From Planctomycetota bacterium (lineage in GTDB: Bacteria > Planctomycetota > UBA1135 > GCA-002686595): a stretch of 64,000 nucleotides of DNA. The stretch is taken from positions 36,204-100,203 of the forward strand of contig CANKOY010000004.1 of NCBI GenBank assembly GCA_947484275.1, in the 5' to 3' direction. Shown piece by piece: positions 55,737 through 64,000 of the stretch (within the stretch, counting starts at the first letter, position 1; each line of letters opens with the position of its first letter). The notes below the pieces were generated by a model that was not told the DNA's origin, ran no database searches, and saw only the letters and a program-made list of their open reading frames with translations. The translations under genes and the position numbers were made by a program.

Positions 55737-58264
55737 GGCTTTGGCTCGCGCTCCAAGGCTGGAGCGCACTCGGCGGGCGCTGCGCCCGCGCATAGATGGC
55801 GCAGAATCGTGAGCGCAGTCTCCTTGCCTAGGGCGCCGGACTCCTCGGGCGGTCCGACGCACACCGGACAGCCGCTGTGGCAATCGCAGCGCGAAACGAC
55901 TTCGAGCGCCGCCGCGAGCACTTCGCGGTGGATCTCGTACAGATGCTCCGAGAGTCCAACTCCCCCCTGCACCTCGTCGTAGAAAATCAGCGCTGGACGG
56001 CGGAAGTGCTTGGACTTGACCTGGGCGGAAAGCCCGAGGTCCGAGGGTTGACAGCGCAAGAACAGCGGCGCCACGTGCCGCACCAGCTTGCCGACTCCTG
56101 CCCAGGCAGCACCGCGATCGCCCTGATCCAGCAGCAATTCGCGCGCGGATTCTTCGGACAGGGTCAACACCACCGCCTGCGTGTCGAGTTCTTCCGCGGG
56201 CAAGTGGATGTCCTCAGCCCCCACCGATTCGCGCGTGTAGAAACGCACCTTCTTGTACTGGGTCGCCAAGGTCGTCACATGCACTTCACCTGTCCACATC
56301 GAGTAGTCCTCGACATCGGGAGCATCCGCGCGGTCGCGGCGCGCACTGCGCTCGAGGCGCAACACGGCCACCTCCGTGTCGGTTTCGGCTTCGGTGAAAT
56401 AATCGCTCTCCACACGCTTGAGGTAGGCGCGGCGATTCTCATAGTCGAAGCGCTCGACTTTCCAGGTTTCGCCTTCGACTTGATAGATCGCGCCCTCGTG
56501 AACGGTGGTAATCGAAGCCGAGCGTTCGATCTCGCCGATCGCCTTGCCGGATTCTGCGTCGAGCACCAGGACGTTGTCCGGTCCGGTGCCGCCCAGTGAC
56601 ACGTCCTGGGCCGGATAGGCGTCGGCCATCCAGTACCAAGTGCCATCCTTCTCGTGCAGCAAGCCGGATTCACTGGCGAGATAGTCGAGCACCGAGGCAA
56701 CGTGCGGCGCGCGCGCAAAAGGCGTGTCCGCGGCCAACTCGCGCTTCGTGAAGGGCAACTCGAACGCGGCGCACTTCAATTGCTCGGTGAGGATCACCAA
56801 GTTGTCCGGGTCCAAGCCCAGGCGCTCGCGCGGAGCACCGAACAGGTGCTCGGGATGCTGCGTCAAGTACTGATCGATCGCGTCCGAGCGCGCCACCTGC
56901 ACGATCAAACTCGGATTGCCGCGCCGCCCCACGCGCCCAGCACGCTGCCAGAACGACGCCTGGGATCCCGGGTAACCCACGAGCACCGCCACATCCAGCC
57001 GTCCGATGTCGATGCCCAGTTCCAGTGCATTGGTGGTGACGACGACCTTGACCGTTCCCTGGCGCAGTCCATCTTCGATTTCGCGTCGGTGCAGCGGCAG
57101 GTAACCGCCGCGGTAGCCGCGAATTTCGTCGGGATCCAGACCGAATTCGTGGGCGGCTTCCTTGAGGTAGCGCGTCAGGACCTCGACCGCCGTACGGCGG
57201 TTGGCGAAGAAAATCGTCTGATGTCCCGGACCCACCAACTGGTGCGCGAGGCGGCGCGCCTCCTCCAGCGCGTTTGCGCGCAGACCCGCGATCGGATCGA
57301 GCATTGGCGGGTTGTACAACGCAAATGTGCGCGGGCCCGCGGGTGAACCGTCCTCCGTGACCACTTCCACATCGCGGCCCGTCAGGGCCTTCGCGTGTGA
57401 CTTGGGGTCGCGCAGGGTCGCCGAGCTCAACAGAAATTGTGGTCGCGAACCATAGTGCTCCGCTATGCGCAGCAAGCGGCGCAACACGTTGGCCACGCTG
57501 GAGCCGAACACGCCGGACAACGTGTGCACTTCGTCGATCACGATCGTCGACAAATCGCGGAAGAGCTCTGACCACTTGGGATGGTTCGGCAGAATCCCCG
57601 CGTGCAGCATCCACGGATTCGTCAACAGGATGTGGCCGCGATCGCGCAGCGTGCGGCGCACGGACGGTGGCGTGTCGCCGTCGTAGGTGAAGCTGTGCCA
57701 GGGCTCACCAAGGTCGCCGATCATCGAGTTGAGCGCCGCGGATTGGTCCTGGGACAAGGCCTTGGTCGGAAACAAGAATAGCGCGCGCGCCTTGCCGCCG
57801 GTCTCAAGCAGGCGCTGCATTACGGGAGCGACGTAGCACAATGTTTTTCCAGAGGCCGTCGGCGTGGTCACCAGCACATCGCGGCCGGCGAGGGCGTGAT
57901 CGATCGCTTCGCGCTGGTGCGAGTAAAGGCGCTCGAGCCCGCGATCCTGGAACAACTTCAAAAGCCGCGGATCGAGTGCCGGTGAAAACTCGCAGAGGTC
58001 AGCAGGCCGCGCTTCGATCGCATTCCAATGCACGATTCGGTCGCGCAGCGCCGGATTGGATTTCAGGTTGTCGACGATCGCCGGGACCCCGGTGTTCGAT
58101 CGAGCGCGCCGAGCCGCGCCGCTCTTCGGCGCCGGCCGAACGCTGGCAGCCCCCGAGGTCAGCTCGGCCGCGCTGGAACCTGAAGGCGGCTGCGGGAGCG
58201 CGGGCCGCGTCGGGCGATCGCCATCCCGACCGTGAGGCTCGCGGGTGGGGTTTGGGTTGAGCAT
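55733..58264 (-). CDS. mrfA: MrfA/YprA-like DEAD-box helicase with DUF1998
   Basis: An 843-residue superfamily-2 helicase. Walker A is TTPTASGKT (residues 133-141), Walker B IDEVH (Asp244-His247), motif VI QRAGRVGRRG further along. The C-terminal region is DUF1998-type with four Cys in CDCHSGCPVC (793, 795, 799, 802), predicted to bind zinc. The first 55 residues are low-complexity. The layout equals B. subtilis MrfA, which acts with MrfB to remove crosslink damage. ATG 58262-58264. It overlaps mrfB by four bases and stands 79 bases from the DUF4340 gene. Confidence 0.88.
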   Translation of the reverse strand: MLNPNPTREPHGRDGDRPTRPALPQPPSGSSAAELTSGAASVRPAPKSGAARRARSNTGVPAIVDNLKSNPALRDRIVHWNAIEARPADLCEFSPALDPRLLKLFQDRGLERLYSHQREAIDHALAGRDVLVTTPTASGKTLCYVAPVMQRLLETGGKARALFLFPTKALSQDQSAALNSMIGDLGEPWHSFTYDGDTPPSVRRTLRDRGHILLTNPWMLHAGILPNHPKWSELFRDLSTIVIDEVHTLSGVFGSSVANVLRRLLRIAEHYGSRPQFLLSSATLRDPKSHAKALTGRDVEVVTEDGSPAGPRTFALYNPPMLDPIAGLRANALEEARRLAHQLVGPGHQTIFFANRRTAVEVLTRYLKEAAHEFGLDPDEIRGYRGGYLPLHRREIEDGLRQGTVKVVVTTNALELGIDIGRLDVAVLVGYPGSQASFWQRAGRVGRRGNPSLIVQVARSDAIDQYLTQHPEHLFGAPRERLGLDPDNLVILTEQLKCAAFELPFTKRELAADTPFARAPHVASVLDYLASESGLLHEKDGTWYWMADAYPAQDVSLGGTGPDNVLVLDAESGKAIGEIERSASITTVHEGAIYQVEGETWKVERFDYENRRAYLKRVESDYFTEAETDTEVAVLRLERSARRDRADAPDVEDYSMWTGEVHVTTLATQYKKVRFYTRESVGAEDIHLPAEELDTQAVVLTLSEESARELLLDQGDRGAAWAGVGKLVRHVAPLFLRCQPSDLGLSAQVKSKHFRRPALIFYDEVQGGVGLSEHLYEIHREVLAAALEVVSRCDCHSGCPVCVGPPEESGALGKETALTILRHLCAGAAPAECAPALEREPKP

Positions 58265-58343
58265 GGACCTGGCGCGGGGGGCTGGAGTTTGGAACCTGTT
58301 AGGGCGAGCCTAGACTCCCCAGATCGCCCCAGCAAGGCCGCGC

Positions 58344-60101
58344 TCAGGGGATCAGGGCCAGATCGGACACCAATCCGCTTGAGGTCACGATCCCGCGCAG
58401 CCGCCCGTCGTCGAAGCCCTGCTGCGCTGGATCGAGGGTCAAGTCCCCGAGCCGGTAGGTTGTCCTAAAACCGGCGATGTCGACCACGAGCACTTCCCAG
58501 GGCTCGAGCAATACAAACGCTCCTGCGGGTCCAACCGACACATCGGCGCGCAAGGAGAGCAATCGGTCCACACACTTGATGAACGCCTTGGGCGCCTGCG
58601 CATCGGCGCCTGCTGGGGACCAGCGCCCGCTGACAGGATCGCGCTCGAACTTGCGTGTCTGCCCACCGCGCGTGAGTTCGATCGAAGCGATGCCAAGCTC
58701 GGGCAGCGAAACCAGCTGTCGATCCGCCAGTTCAGCCCAAGGGCGCGAGGCGAGCTCGGCCACGGCGGACTCGACGATTCCGACGACATCCTCGCCTGCG
58801 CGACGGAACAAGCGTCCAGGCACGCCCGGACTGGCAGCTTGCGCAGCGCCGAATTCCAGCTTGAACTCGCCTTCGCCGGTGACGATCGAAAGGCTCTCGA
58901 CGCTGTCGCCCGCGGCAAAGGGCTGCGCGTTCTCGTAGACCAAATGCTTCGCCACGCGCGCATTTTCCAGGGCGCCAATCAGATCGAGCACAGCTTCGGA
59001 ATCGGCGCGCATTTCGACCTGCGTGAGCGCCCCATCGCGAGCGCCGAGTTTCCACTGCGTGCCTTCGCGGCGCAGGCTCACACTGCGCTCGCCAGAGTGC
59101 AGTTCGATGCGCTGAACCTCATCGCGCACAAAGCGCACCAGTTGCGCGTCCAAGAAGCCATCGGAGGGAAGAACGGCGAGGAGCGCGCTTGAATCATCGA
59201 CGCGGAACACGTGGCTCGAGCCCTCGCGCATGCAGATCCAGCTTTGCGACTCACGGTGGCGTTTCATGAGCAGCGCGATTTCACTGCCGCCCTGCAGCGA
59301 CAACTCCACGCGCAGATCAGGCTGACTCAGGCCGTAAGCCGCGGCCTCCGCAGCGGAATCCGCCAGAAAGGTTCGCGCTTGCATGTAGCAGACCGTGGAT
59401 AGGAACGGGCCAACCGCAGCTGGATCGAGAGCGGCGTTCCAGGGTCTCGTTGAGCGCCAACCTGTTTCCGTCGTGCCGGCTTCGAAAGCGAGATCGGTCA
59501 GGCCCTCCTGCTCGTCCAGCGCAACCAGGCCCGTGCGGCGCACTTCGAGCACTGTCGCCGGGGCCGCGTTCAAGATGCGCCGTTGGCGCCAATCCCCAAG
59601 GTCGCGCTCAAGCGTCGAATCGAGGTTGAGCGAGGTGCGCACGACGCGGCCATCGACACGCGCGAACACGTGCTTGCCGTCGATGTCCTTCGCGCCCAGT
59701 TCCAAGCGCAGGGTGCGCTCGCCCTCGGGCAAGGTCTCGACCAGCTCCAGTACAACGCGTGGCGGGTCCAGGGAAAATCCCTTGAGGTTTGCGGCTTCCG
59801 CGGGAATCGCGCGGTTGTGCGCCACAATTTCAAGCAGGCGATCGAGGACGCCGCCCTCGGCGGGATACGCCAGAGGATCGACAATCTGCCATGTGCCGTT
59901 GGCGTCGCGCTCCATCGTGAGCTGCAGCCCGCGCTCGAGGTTGTCGATGCGCACGGCCCGCAAGCGCTCCGGCAACACGCCCTCGAACAACGGGCGGTCC
60001 GTCTCGAACTGTCCGGACTTCTCGCGCTCCAATTGCCACAGGGCGATTCCGCCTAGCAGCAACACGAACAACAGCAGGAACCAAACGGTGCGCGAACCCA
60101 C
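58344..60101 (-). CDS. DUF4340 membrane protein of a Gld-like ABC system
   Basis: A 585-residue protein with one N-terminal membrane helix (residues 5-24, VWFLLLFVLLLGGIALW) and a large extracytoplasmic region made of DUF4340-type beta/alpha repeats (SLDPPRVVLELVETLPEGERTLRLELG, ELGIASIELTRGGQTRKFERD). DUF4340 proteins are encoded with GldF/GldG-like ABC exporters. The start would be GTG 60099-60101. Its stop lies 79 bases before mrfA and its start is 53 bases downstream of the GldG-like stop, so it is the last gene of the four-gene system. Confidence 0.75.
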   Translation of the reverse strand: MGSRTVWFLLLFVLLLGGIALWQLEREKSGQFETDRPLFEGVLPERLRAVRIDNLERGLQLTMERDANGTWQIVDPLAYPAEGGVLDRLLEIVAHNRAIPAEAANLKGFSLDPPRVVLELVETLPEGERTLRLELGAKDIDGKHVFARVDGRVVRTSLNLDSTLERDLGDWRQRRILNAAPATVLEVRRTGLVALDEQEGLTDLAFEAGTTETGWRSTRPWNAALDPAAVGPFLSTVCYMQARTFLADSAAEAAAYGLSQPDLRVELSLQGGSEIALLMKRHRESQSWICMREGSSHVFRVDDSSALLAVLPSDGFLDAQLVRFVRDEVQRIELHSGERSVSLRREGTQWKLGARDGALTQVEMRADSEAVLDLIGALENARVAKHLVYENAQPFAAGDSVESLSIVTGEGEFKLEFGAAQAASPGVPGRLFRRAGEDVVGIVESAVAELASRPWAELADRQLVSLPELGIASIELTRGGQTRKFERDPVSGRWSPAGADAQAPKAFIKCVDRLLSLRADVSVGPAGAFVLLEPWEVLVVDIAGFRTTYRLGDLTLDPAQQGFDDGRLRGIVTSSGLVSDLALIP

Positions 60102-60154
60102 GGACTAATTCCCCAGCGGAGTGGACGTCCGCGCAAGTCTTCGCTGGATCGAAT

Positions 60155-61723
60155 TCAACGCCGCCTCCGGTACCAGGTGACCAAACCCAGGATCAAACAC
60201 AGCCCCGGCAACAGGAACACGACCAGTGACCGCAGGCGAACGAGATTGTCGCCCTGGCGCACGTCGAGAATCCGATGCTCTTCCACGCGCGGCGCCACGC
60301 TCAAGCGGTACTCGCGCGCGGCGAGCCAATTGAAAGCGTTGAGCGCAAAGTCTTTGTTGGTCTTCGAAAGCCGACTGGTCAGGAGCTCGGGCGAGCCAAT
60401 CACGATCAATCGTCCCAGGCGCGTCTCGTCCGTCGCGGCGCCGCCCTCCGCGGGCGTCAGTTGAGCCGCGTAGACCAGTGCTGTTCGCCGGCCCATGGGT
60501 TCGCGCGTGCGATCAGGCTTCCAGTCATTCAAGCCCGAGCTATCGGGCAAGTCGATCCAGGAATTCTCGCTGGCTTGAGCCAGTTCGGTCAGCACGACGT
60601 CCACTCGCTGGCCCTGTCGCGACAGCGGTCGGGCCATCTGACTCCAGAGGCTGCGGCCGAAGCGCACCAGGGGTTCCGTGACCGCGTGGCGAATCTGAAG
60701 CGCACCAGGACCGCTGAATATGTTCGCACACTCCGCCAGGCCCACCATGTACCCGTTGGGACCTGGCTTCTGCTCGGCCACGTAACCAAGACCGATGTCG
60801 ATGCCGTAGCGAGCCGCCAGTGCGCGGGTGCTGCCCTCGCCATCGGGATAGCGATGGCTGCCCGTGAGGAGCAGGCGTCCGCCGCGATCGACGTAGTCAA
60901 AAATGGTGCTGCATTCTTCCGCCGAAAGTGCTTGGGTCGGATCAACGAGCGCCAGGGCGGCGCAATCGCTTGGGATCGCGACGCCATTGCCGTCGAAACG
61001 CTCGATCTCGAATCCGTCAGCCACCAAAGTCGTCGTCAGTGCGCCGAGGTCGCCGCTCTCGTTGCCTTCGCTGGCCGCGGCGCCGTAGGGATTGCGTTCG
61101 CCGTGTCCGACCAGGAAATAGATCTTGGGCCGCGCTTCGGCGGAGACACGTTTGAGCGCCTTGGCCAGGGCCTCTTCCCCGCGGAAGGCGGCGATGCTTG
61201 CCGGAACGAAGTTGTTCGGATCTGGATTGCCGACGTCCAAATCGGCGATGTCCGTGAAGAGCGTCAATCGCGCGCGGCTCTTGCCGCGGTGAACGACAAC
61301 CAGGCCGAATTCATCGCCATCGATCCGCAGTCGCGCGAGGGCCTCCGCGGCGCTGACGGGATCGCCCGCCCCGTGACGGATCACTTTGATCTTTTCCGGC
61401 GCGGATGCTCCGAGCACCTCCAGCAAGTCATTGAATCGCCCCTGCGCTTCGCCCCCAGGAACGGCGATGTGCTTGGGCAAGGGCCGAAAGAAAACTTCAA
61501 TCGTCGCGAGCTCGGGCAGCTTGTCGACGATGTCCGACAGCACCGGATCCAGTGAGTTGCGCTGACTCTTCGTGAGATCGAATCTCGCGCGCAGGCCCGG
61601 ACGCTCCGCAAGCCAGGTGGTCAGTCCAGCCGCGAAGGCGAAAAGCAGCAGGCCCAGGGTGACCGCCACGGCGATGCGCGCGCGCAGCCATGCACCGGCG
61701 GAAGATGCGCCCTGCGTGCTCAT
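60155..61723 (-). CDS. GldG-like ABC transporter auxiliary protein
   Basis: A 522-residue protein with an N-terminal membrane helix (residues about 14-34) and a second near the C-terminus (LVVFLLPGLCLILGLVTWYRRRR). The middle is a substrate-binding-like domain (LDPVLSDIVDKLPELATIEVFF, IYFLVGHGERNPYG, GGRLLLTGSHRYPDGEGS), as in GldG and DUF4350-containing proteins. ATG 61721-61723 overlaps the permease stop (ATGA). It supplies the external part of the exporter. Confidence 0.78.
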   Translation of the reverse strand: MSTQGASSAGAWLRARIAVAVTLGLLLFAFAAGLTTWLAERPGLRARFDLTKSQRNSLDPVLSDIVDKLPELATIEVFFRPLPKHIAVPGGEAQGRFNDLLEVLGASAPEKIKVIRHGAGDPVSAAEALARLRIDGDEFGLVVVHRGKSRARLTLFTDIADLDVGNPDPNNFVPASIAAFRGEEALAKALKRVSAEARPKIYFLVGHGERNPYGAAASEGNESGDLGALTTTLVADGFEIERFDGNGVAIPSDCAALALVDPTQALSAEECSTIFDYVDRGGRLLLTGSHRYPDGEGSTRALAARYGIDIGLGYVAEQKPGPNGYMVGLAECANIFSGPGALQIRHAVTEPLVRFGRSLWSQMARPLSRQGQRVDVVLTELAQASENSWIDLPDSSGLNDWKPDRTREPMGRRTALVYAAQLTPAEGGAATDETRLGRLIVIGSPELLTSRLSKTNKDFALNAFNWLAAREYRLSVAPRVEEHRILDVRQGDNLVRLRSLVVFLLPGLCLILGLVTWYRRRR

Positions 61724-62466
61724 CGCCAACGCCTCGACTCGACCAGCCGCGTGGCCAGGAATGCACAGAATCCTGTCCAAACAAGGAAGAAAACCACGTG
61801 CGCCGTGTCGAGTACGCCGTTCGCGAAGGAGCCCTGCAGTCGCGCAACCACATCGATCCTGCGAAACACTGCACCCTGCCAGTTCTCCGGCGTCGCGCCG
61901 GCGAGGTCCTTGAGGAAAGGCAACAAGAGCAGCACGAGGTTGAACACGAAACTAAGGAAGGCAGCCAGGATCGGCGTGCTGGTGCCTGCGCTGGCGACAA
62001 GTCCGATGCCGCAGAACAACCCCGAAACGAGCACCGCACCCGAGTAGGCGCCAAACAGCACCGGCCAATCAGGCGCGGCCCCGAGGAATCCGAGGGCGAG
62101 GCCGTAGAGCAGCGCTGCGGCCCAAAGCAACGACATGAACGCCGTGGCTGCGAGCAACTTGCCCAGCACCACGGCCTGATCTGTCACCGGAGCGGTCAGC
62201 AGGAACTCGAGCAAGCCCGCCCGCGACTCTTCGCTGATCATTTTCATGGTCAGCAGCGGTGGGAGCACGGCCATCACCGTCCAATAAGGCAATCCGTGGC
62301 CCAGCAACATGGAGATCGAAAAGTCGACATCGCCGTCGAACACGCCCACGTACCAGGCGAGCAGTGCGCCGTTGAGCAACATCGCCGCGAACAACAACAA
62401 CCACGCCAGGGGGCCGAAGAACAACCCGGCAAGTTCCCGGCGGAAGATGGTCCACAGGCCGCTCAT
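61720..62466 (-). CDS. ABC-2 type transport permease (GldF-like)
   Basis: A 248-residue membrane protein with about six helices (LAWLLLFAAMLLNGALLAWYV; VMAVLPPLLTMKMISEES; LEFLLTAPVTDQAVVLGKLL; VLVSGLFCGIGLVASAG; ILAAFLSFVFNLVLLLLPF). The LLTAPV and coupling loop patterns are typical of ABC-2 permeases. ATG 62464-62466; it overlaps both neighbours by four bases. Confidence 0.85.
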   Translation of the reverse strand: MSGLWTIFRRELAGLFFGPLAWLLLFAAMLLNGALLAWYVGVFDGDVDFSISMLLGHGLPYWTVMAVLPPLLTMKMISEESRAGLLEFLLTAPVTDQAVVLGKLLAATAFMSLLWAAALLYGLALGFLGAAPDWPVLFGAYSGAVLVSGLFCGIGLVASAGTSTPILAAFLSFVFNLVLLLLPFLKDLAGATPENWQGAVFRRIDVVARLQGSFANGVLDTAHVVFFLVWTGFCAFLATRLVESRRWR

Positions 62467-63668
62467 GCTTGCTTGGGAGGCTCGTCTCCGGGCACCACCG
62501 GCTTCTTCAAGTCGCGCGCCGCCCCGGCTTCGAATGGATTCAGGTTGTAGGCGACGCGGGGTGGCGTCGGCGTGCCGAGCGGAATGGCCGTCTTTGCGGC
62601 AGCGGCGGGCGCAGCTGGCTTTTTCGTCGGCGTCCCGAGGGAAATGTAGGCGCCCATCTCGGTCGGCGAAACGTTCGTGTCCTTGGGAGCAGCGCTCGCA
62701 ACGCCCGAGGACGCGCCGTGTGCTTGTCCGTGGCCCTCGAATTCCAAGGCGATGCGGCTGAAGAGCACTTCGAGCGTCGGCCGGCTGTAGGACAACTCGC
62801 GCAACGCCCACTTGCGCTGAGCAGCGAGGGCACCAATGTCCTCGCGCAAATCCTCCGCGGTCTGGATCTCGAAGACGTTGTGGATGCCAAGGCGACCGCG
62901 ATCGACCACATCGCGGACCCCCTTGATGGCGCGCAGCAGGCGCACGGCATCCGCGCTGTCCGCGCCGACGACGGCTTCGAGGCGCACGGCGCTCTTGTGA
63001 TGGGATCCAGCCACCAGTTGGTCGGGCGTGCCATCGGCGGCGATGCGTCCCTTGCTCAGGATGATCACGCGCGGGCACACGGCTTCCACCTCGGGCAGGA
63101 TGTGCGAGGAGAGCAGCACGGTGTGCTCCCGCGCCAGTTCGCGCAGCAGCCCACGCATCTCCAAGCGCTGCAGTGGATCTAGCCCGCTGGTGGGTTCGTC
63201 GAGGATCAGGAGCTCCGGCGCGGGCAGCAGCGCCACAGCAAGTCCAACGCGCTGGCGTTGACCGCGCGACAGGGAGCCGATCATGCTCTCACTGCGATCT
63301 GCGATGCGCACGCGATCGAGAATTGCGGGGATGCGCGTCTTCGCTTCGCGCCGCGGCATTCCGTGCAGTCGCGCTTGGAATTCGAGCATCTCGCGCACGC
63401 GGTACTCGCGGTACAGCGGCACGGACTCGGGCAGGTAGCCGATCTTGCGGCGCACGGCCAACGAGTCGCGCAACACATCCAGTCCTGCAATTTTCACCAC
63501 ACCCGAACTGGCCGGCAGATAGCCGGTCAGGATGCGCATCGTGGTGGTCTTGCCGGCGCCGTTGGGACCGAGGAAGCCAACGACTTCGCCCGCGTCGAGG
63601 TGGAAGGACAGGTCCTCGATGGCGAGATTCGCACCGAAGCGGCGCGTCAGATGTTCAACGGTGATCAC
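62463..63668 (-). CDS. ABC transporter ATP-binding protein (GldA-like)
   Basis: A 401-residue ATPase: Walker A GPNGAGKTT (residues 34-42), signature LSRGQRQR, Walker B LLILDEPTSGLDP and a switch His in SSHILPEVEAV. A C-terminal tail of about 90 residues, rich in Ala, Pro and Lys, has no counterpart in typical GldA. GTG 63666-63668. It is first in the minus-strand operon; the promoter should lie in 63669-63840. Confidence 0.9.
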   Translation of the reverse strand: MITVEHLTRRFGANLAIEDLSFHLDAGEVVGFLGPNGAGKTTTMRILTGYLPASSGVVKIAGLDVLRDSLAVRRKIGYLPESVPLYREYRVREMLEFQARLHGMPRREAKTRIPAILDRVRIADRSESMIGSLSRGQRQRVGLAVALLPAPELLILDEPTSGLDPLQRLEMRGLLRELAREHTVLLSSHILPEVEAVCPRVIILSKGRIAADGTPDQLVAGSHHKSAVRLEAVVGADSADAVRLLRAIKGVRDVVDRGRLGIHNVFEIQTAEDLREDIGALAAQRKWALRELSYSRPTLEVLFSRIALEFEGHGQAHGASSGVASAAPKDTNVSPTEMGAYISLGTPTKKPAAPAAAAKTAIPLGTPTPPRVAYNLNPFEAGAARDLKKPVVPGDEPPKQA

Positions 63669-64000
63669 GGGCGATGAGAGTAGCTCTGCATCGAGCCGCT
63701 CACAACGAACCTGCCCCCGGGGAGTTCACGGTTTCCGGCGCGGAGAGCGCGCACTGTTCGTCACGGCCGGAAAGTGTGCGATTTGCTTCACTTCAGGCGT
63801 TCGGGACCGCACGCAGTTCCTCGCGGAGGTCCCTAGCAGCCCGTTGAAAAAGTGCCCTGCTGCGGCTTCGCGATCTTCGCCGTGGCGTCGTCACGCTCGT
63901 CGGGCCGTGCTCAGCGGCCAGGAAGGCCGCCTCCGCCGTCCCTCCGTCGCGTTCCTAGCCACGACGAAGATCGCCTCGCCTCGCGACGGGACTTTTTCAA
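63669..64000. other. Intergenic region at the window end
   Basis: No gene is supported. From 63844 to the edge it is occupied by a large imperfect palindrome (separate entry). The stretch 63669-63843 should contain the promoter for the ABC operon but no clear boxes were identified. Confidence 0.5.
63844..64000. mobile_element. Palindromic MITE-like element or IS end, possibly cut by window edge
   Basis: TTGAAAAAGT at 63844-63853 recurs as ACTTTTTCAA at 63991-64000, and the flanking arms match as inverted copies at 33 of 43 positions, including CGATCTTCG and GTGGC blocks. Interior about 70 bases is GC-rich with no reading frame. Identical ends of the GTTGAAAAAGT type are common at mobile elements. 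The preceding AGCCCG predicts CGGGCT just beyond the window. No transposase is visible. Confidence 0.45.

Overview
The window looks like a chromosomal segment of a GC-rich, didermic bacterium, most likely a planctomycete (Planctomycetota). The evidence is indirect: long extracellular proteins made of DCNxNGxPDxC repeats, FG-GAP repeats, PA14 and DUF1080 domains; a FecR-like anti-sigma protein fused to carboxypeptidase-regulatory-like domains; an FHA plus Hanks-type kinase; many GTG/TTG starts and weak Shine-Dalgarno sequences; and dense ATGA/GTGA gene overlaps. No rRNA, tRNA, CRISPR array, prophage or transposase gene was found.

Most striking result: two thioredoxin-fold genes are interrupted by a single in-frame TGA exactly where the first cysteine of the CxxC redox motif belongs. 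They are 30400-31440 (minus; U-G-S-C) and 41648-42718 (minus; U-P-P-C). In both, a stem-loop lies just downstream at the distance expected of a bacterial SECIS element; the second has a GGUC apical loop like E. coli fdhF. UGA is a normal stop in many neighbouring genes, so the simplest reading is two selenocysteine proteins. The UPPC protein sits directly upstream of a paralogue with ordinary CPPC, forming a Sec/Cys tandem pair. No sel genes lie in the window.

Layout. 1-2.2 kb: end of a NamZ-type muramidase, nagB and a CheX-like protein. 2.2-8.7 kb (minus): TPR protein, ECF sigma factor with FecR-like anti-sigma, prmA, crcB. 8.7-13.1 kb: HupE/UreJ membrane protein divergent from an MBOAT/AlgX-like O-acetylation pair. 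13.1-17.8 kb: a second sigma/anti-sigma pair, convergent with a 1061-residue repeat protein. 18.1-25.3 kb (minus): a compact five-gene cluster (Gfo/Idh/MocA dehydrogenase, sugar isomerase-like TIM barrel, MFS symporter, secreted protein, PA14-propeller-DUF1080 lipoprotein) suggesting 3-keto-sugar catabolism. 25.5-30.4 kb (plus): three exported proteins.

30.4-46.8 kb: selenoprotein 1, nnrE, a GT-C-like membrane protein, HtrA protease, small lipoprotein, pabA/trpG-type amidotransferase, panB, FAD protein, methyltransferase, and then a co-directional minus-strand run gap-pgk-rpe-accD-selenoTlpA-TlpA. 47.1-54.2 kb (plus): tilS, yggS, FHA-kinase, yggU, a PNP-like protein and purN, the last five nearly all overlapping. 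54.4-58.3 kb (minus): an MrfA/MrfB-like helicase-exonuclease pair. 58.3-63.7 kb (minus): a four-gene Gld-like ABC export system. Two palindromic, MITE-like elements are visible (39167-39337, and 63844 to the window edge).

Start sites are proposals where no strong ribosome binding site exists; families were recognised by eye from motifs, not by database search.
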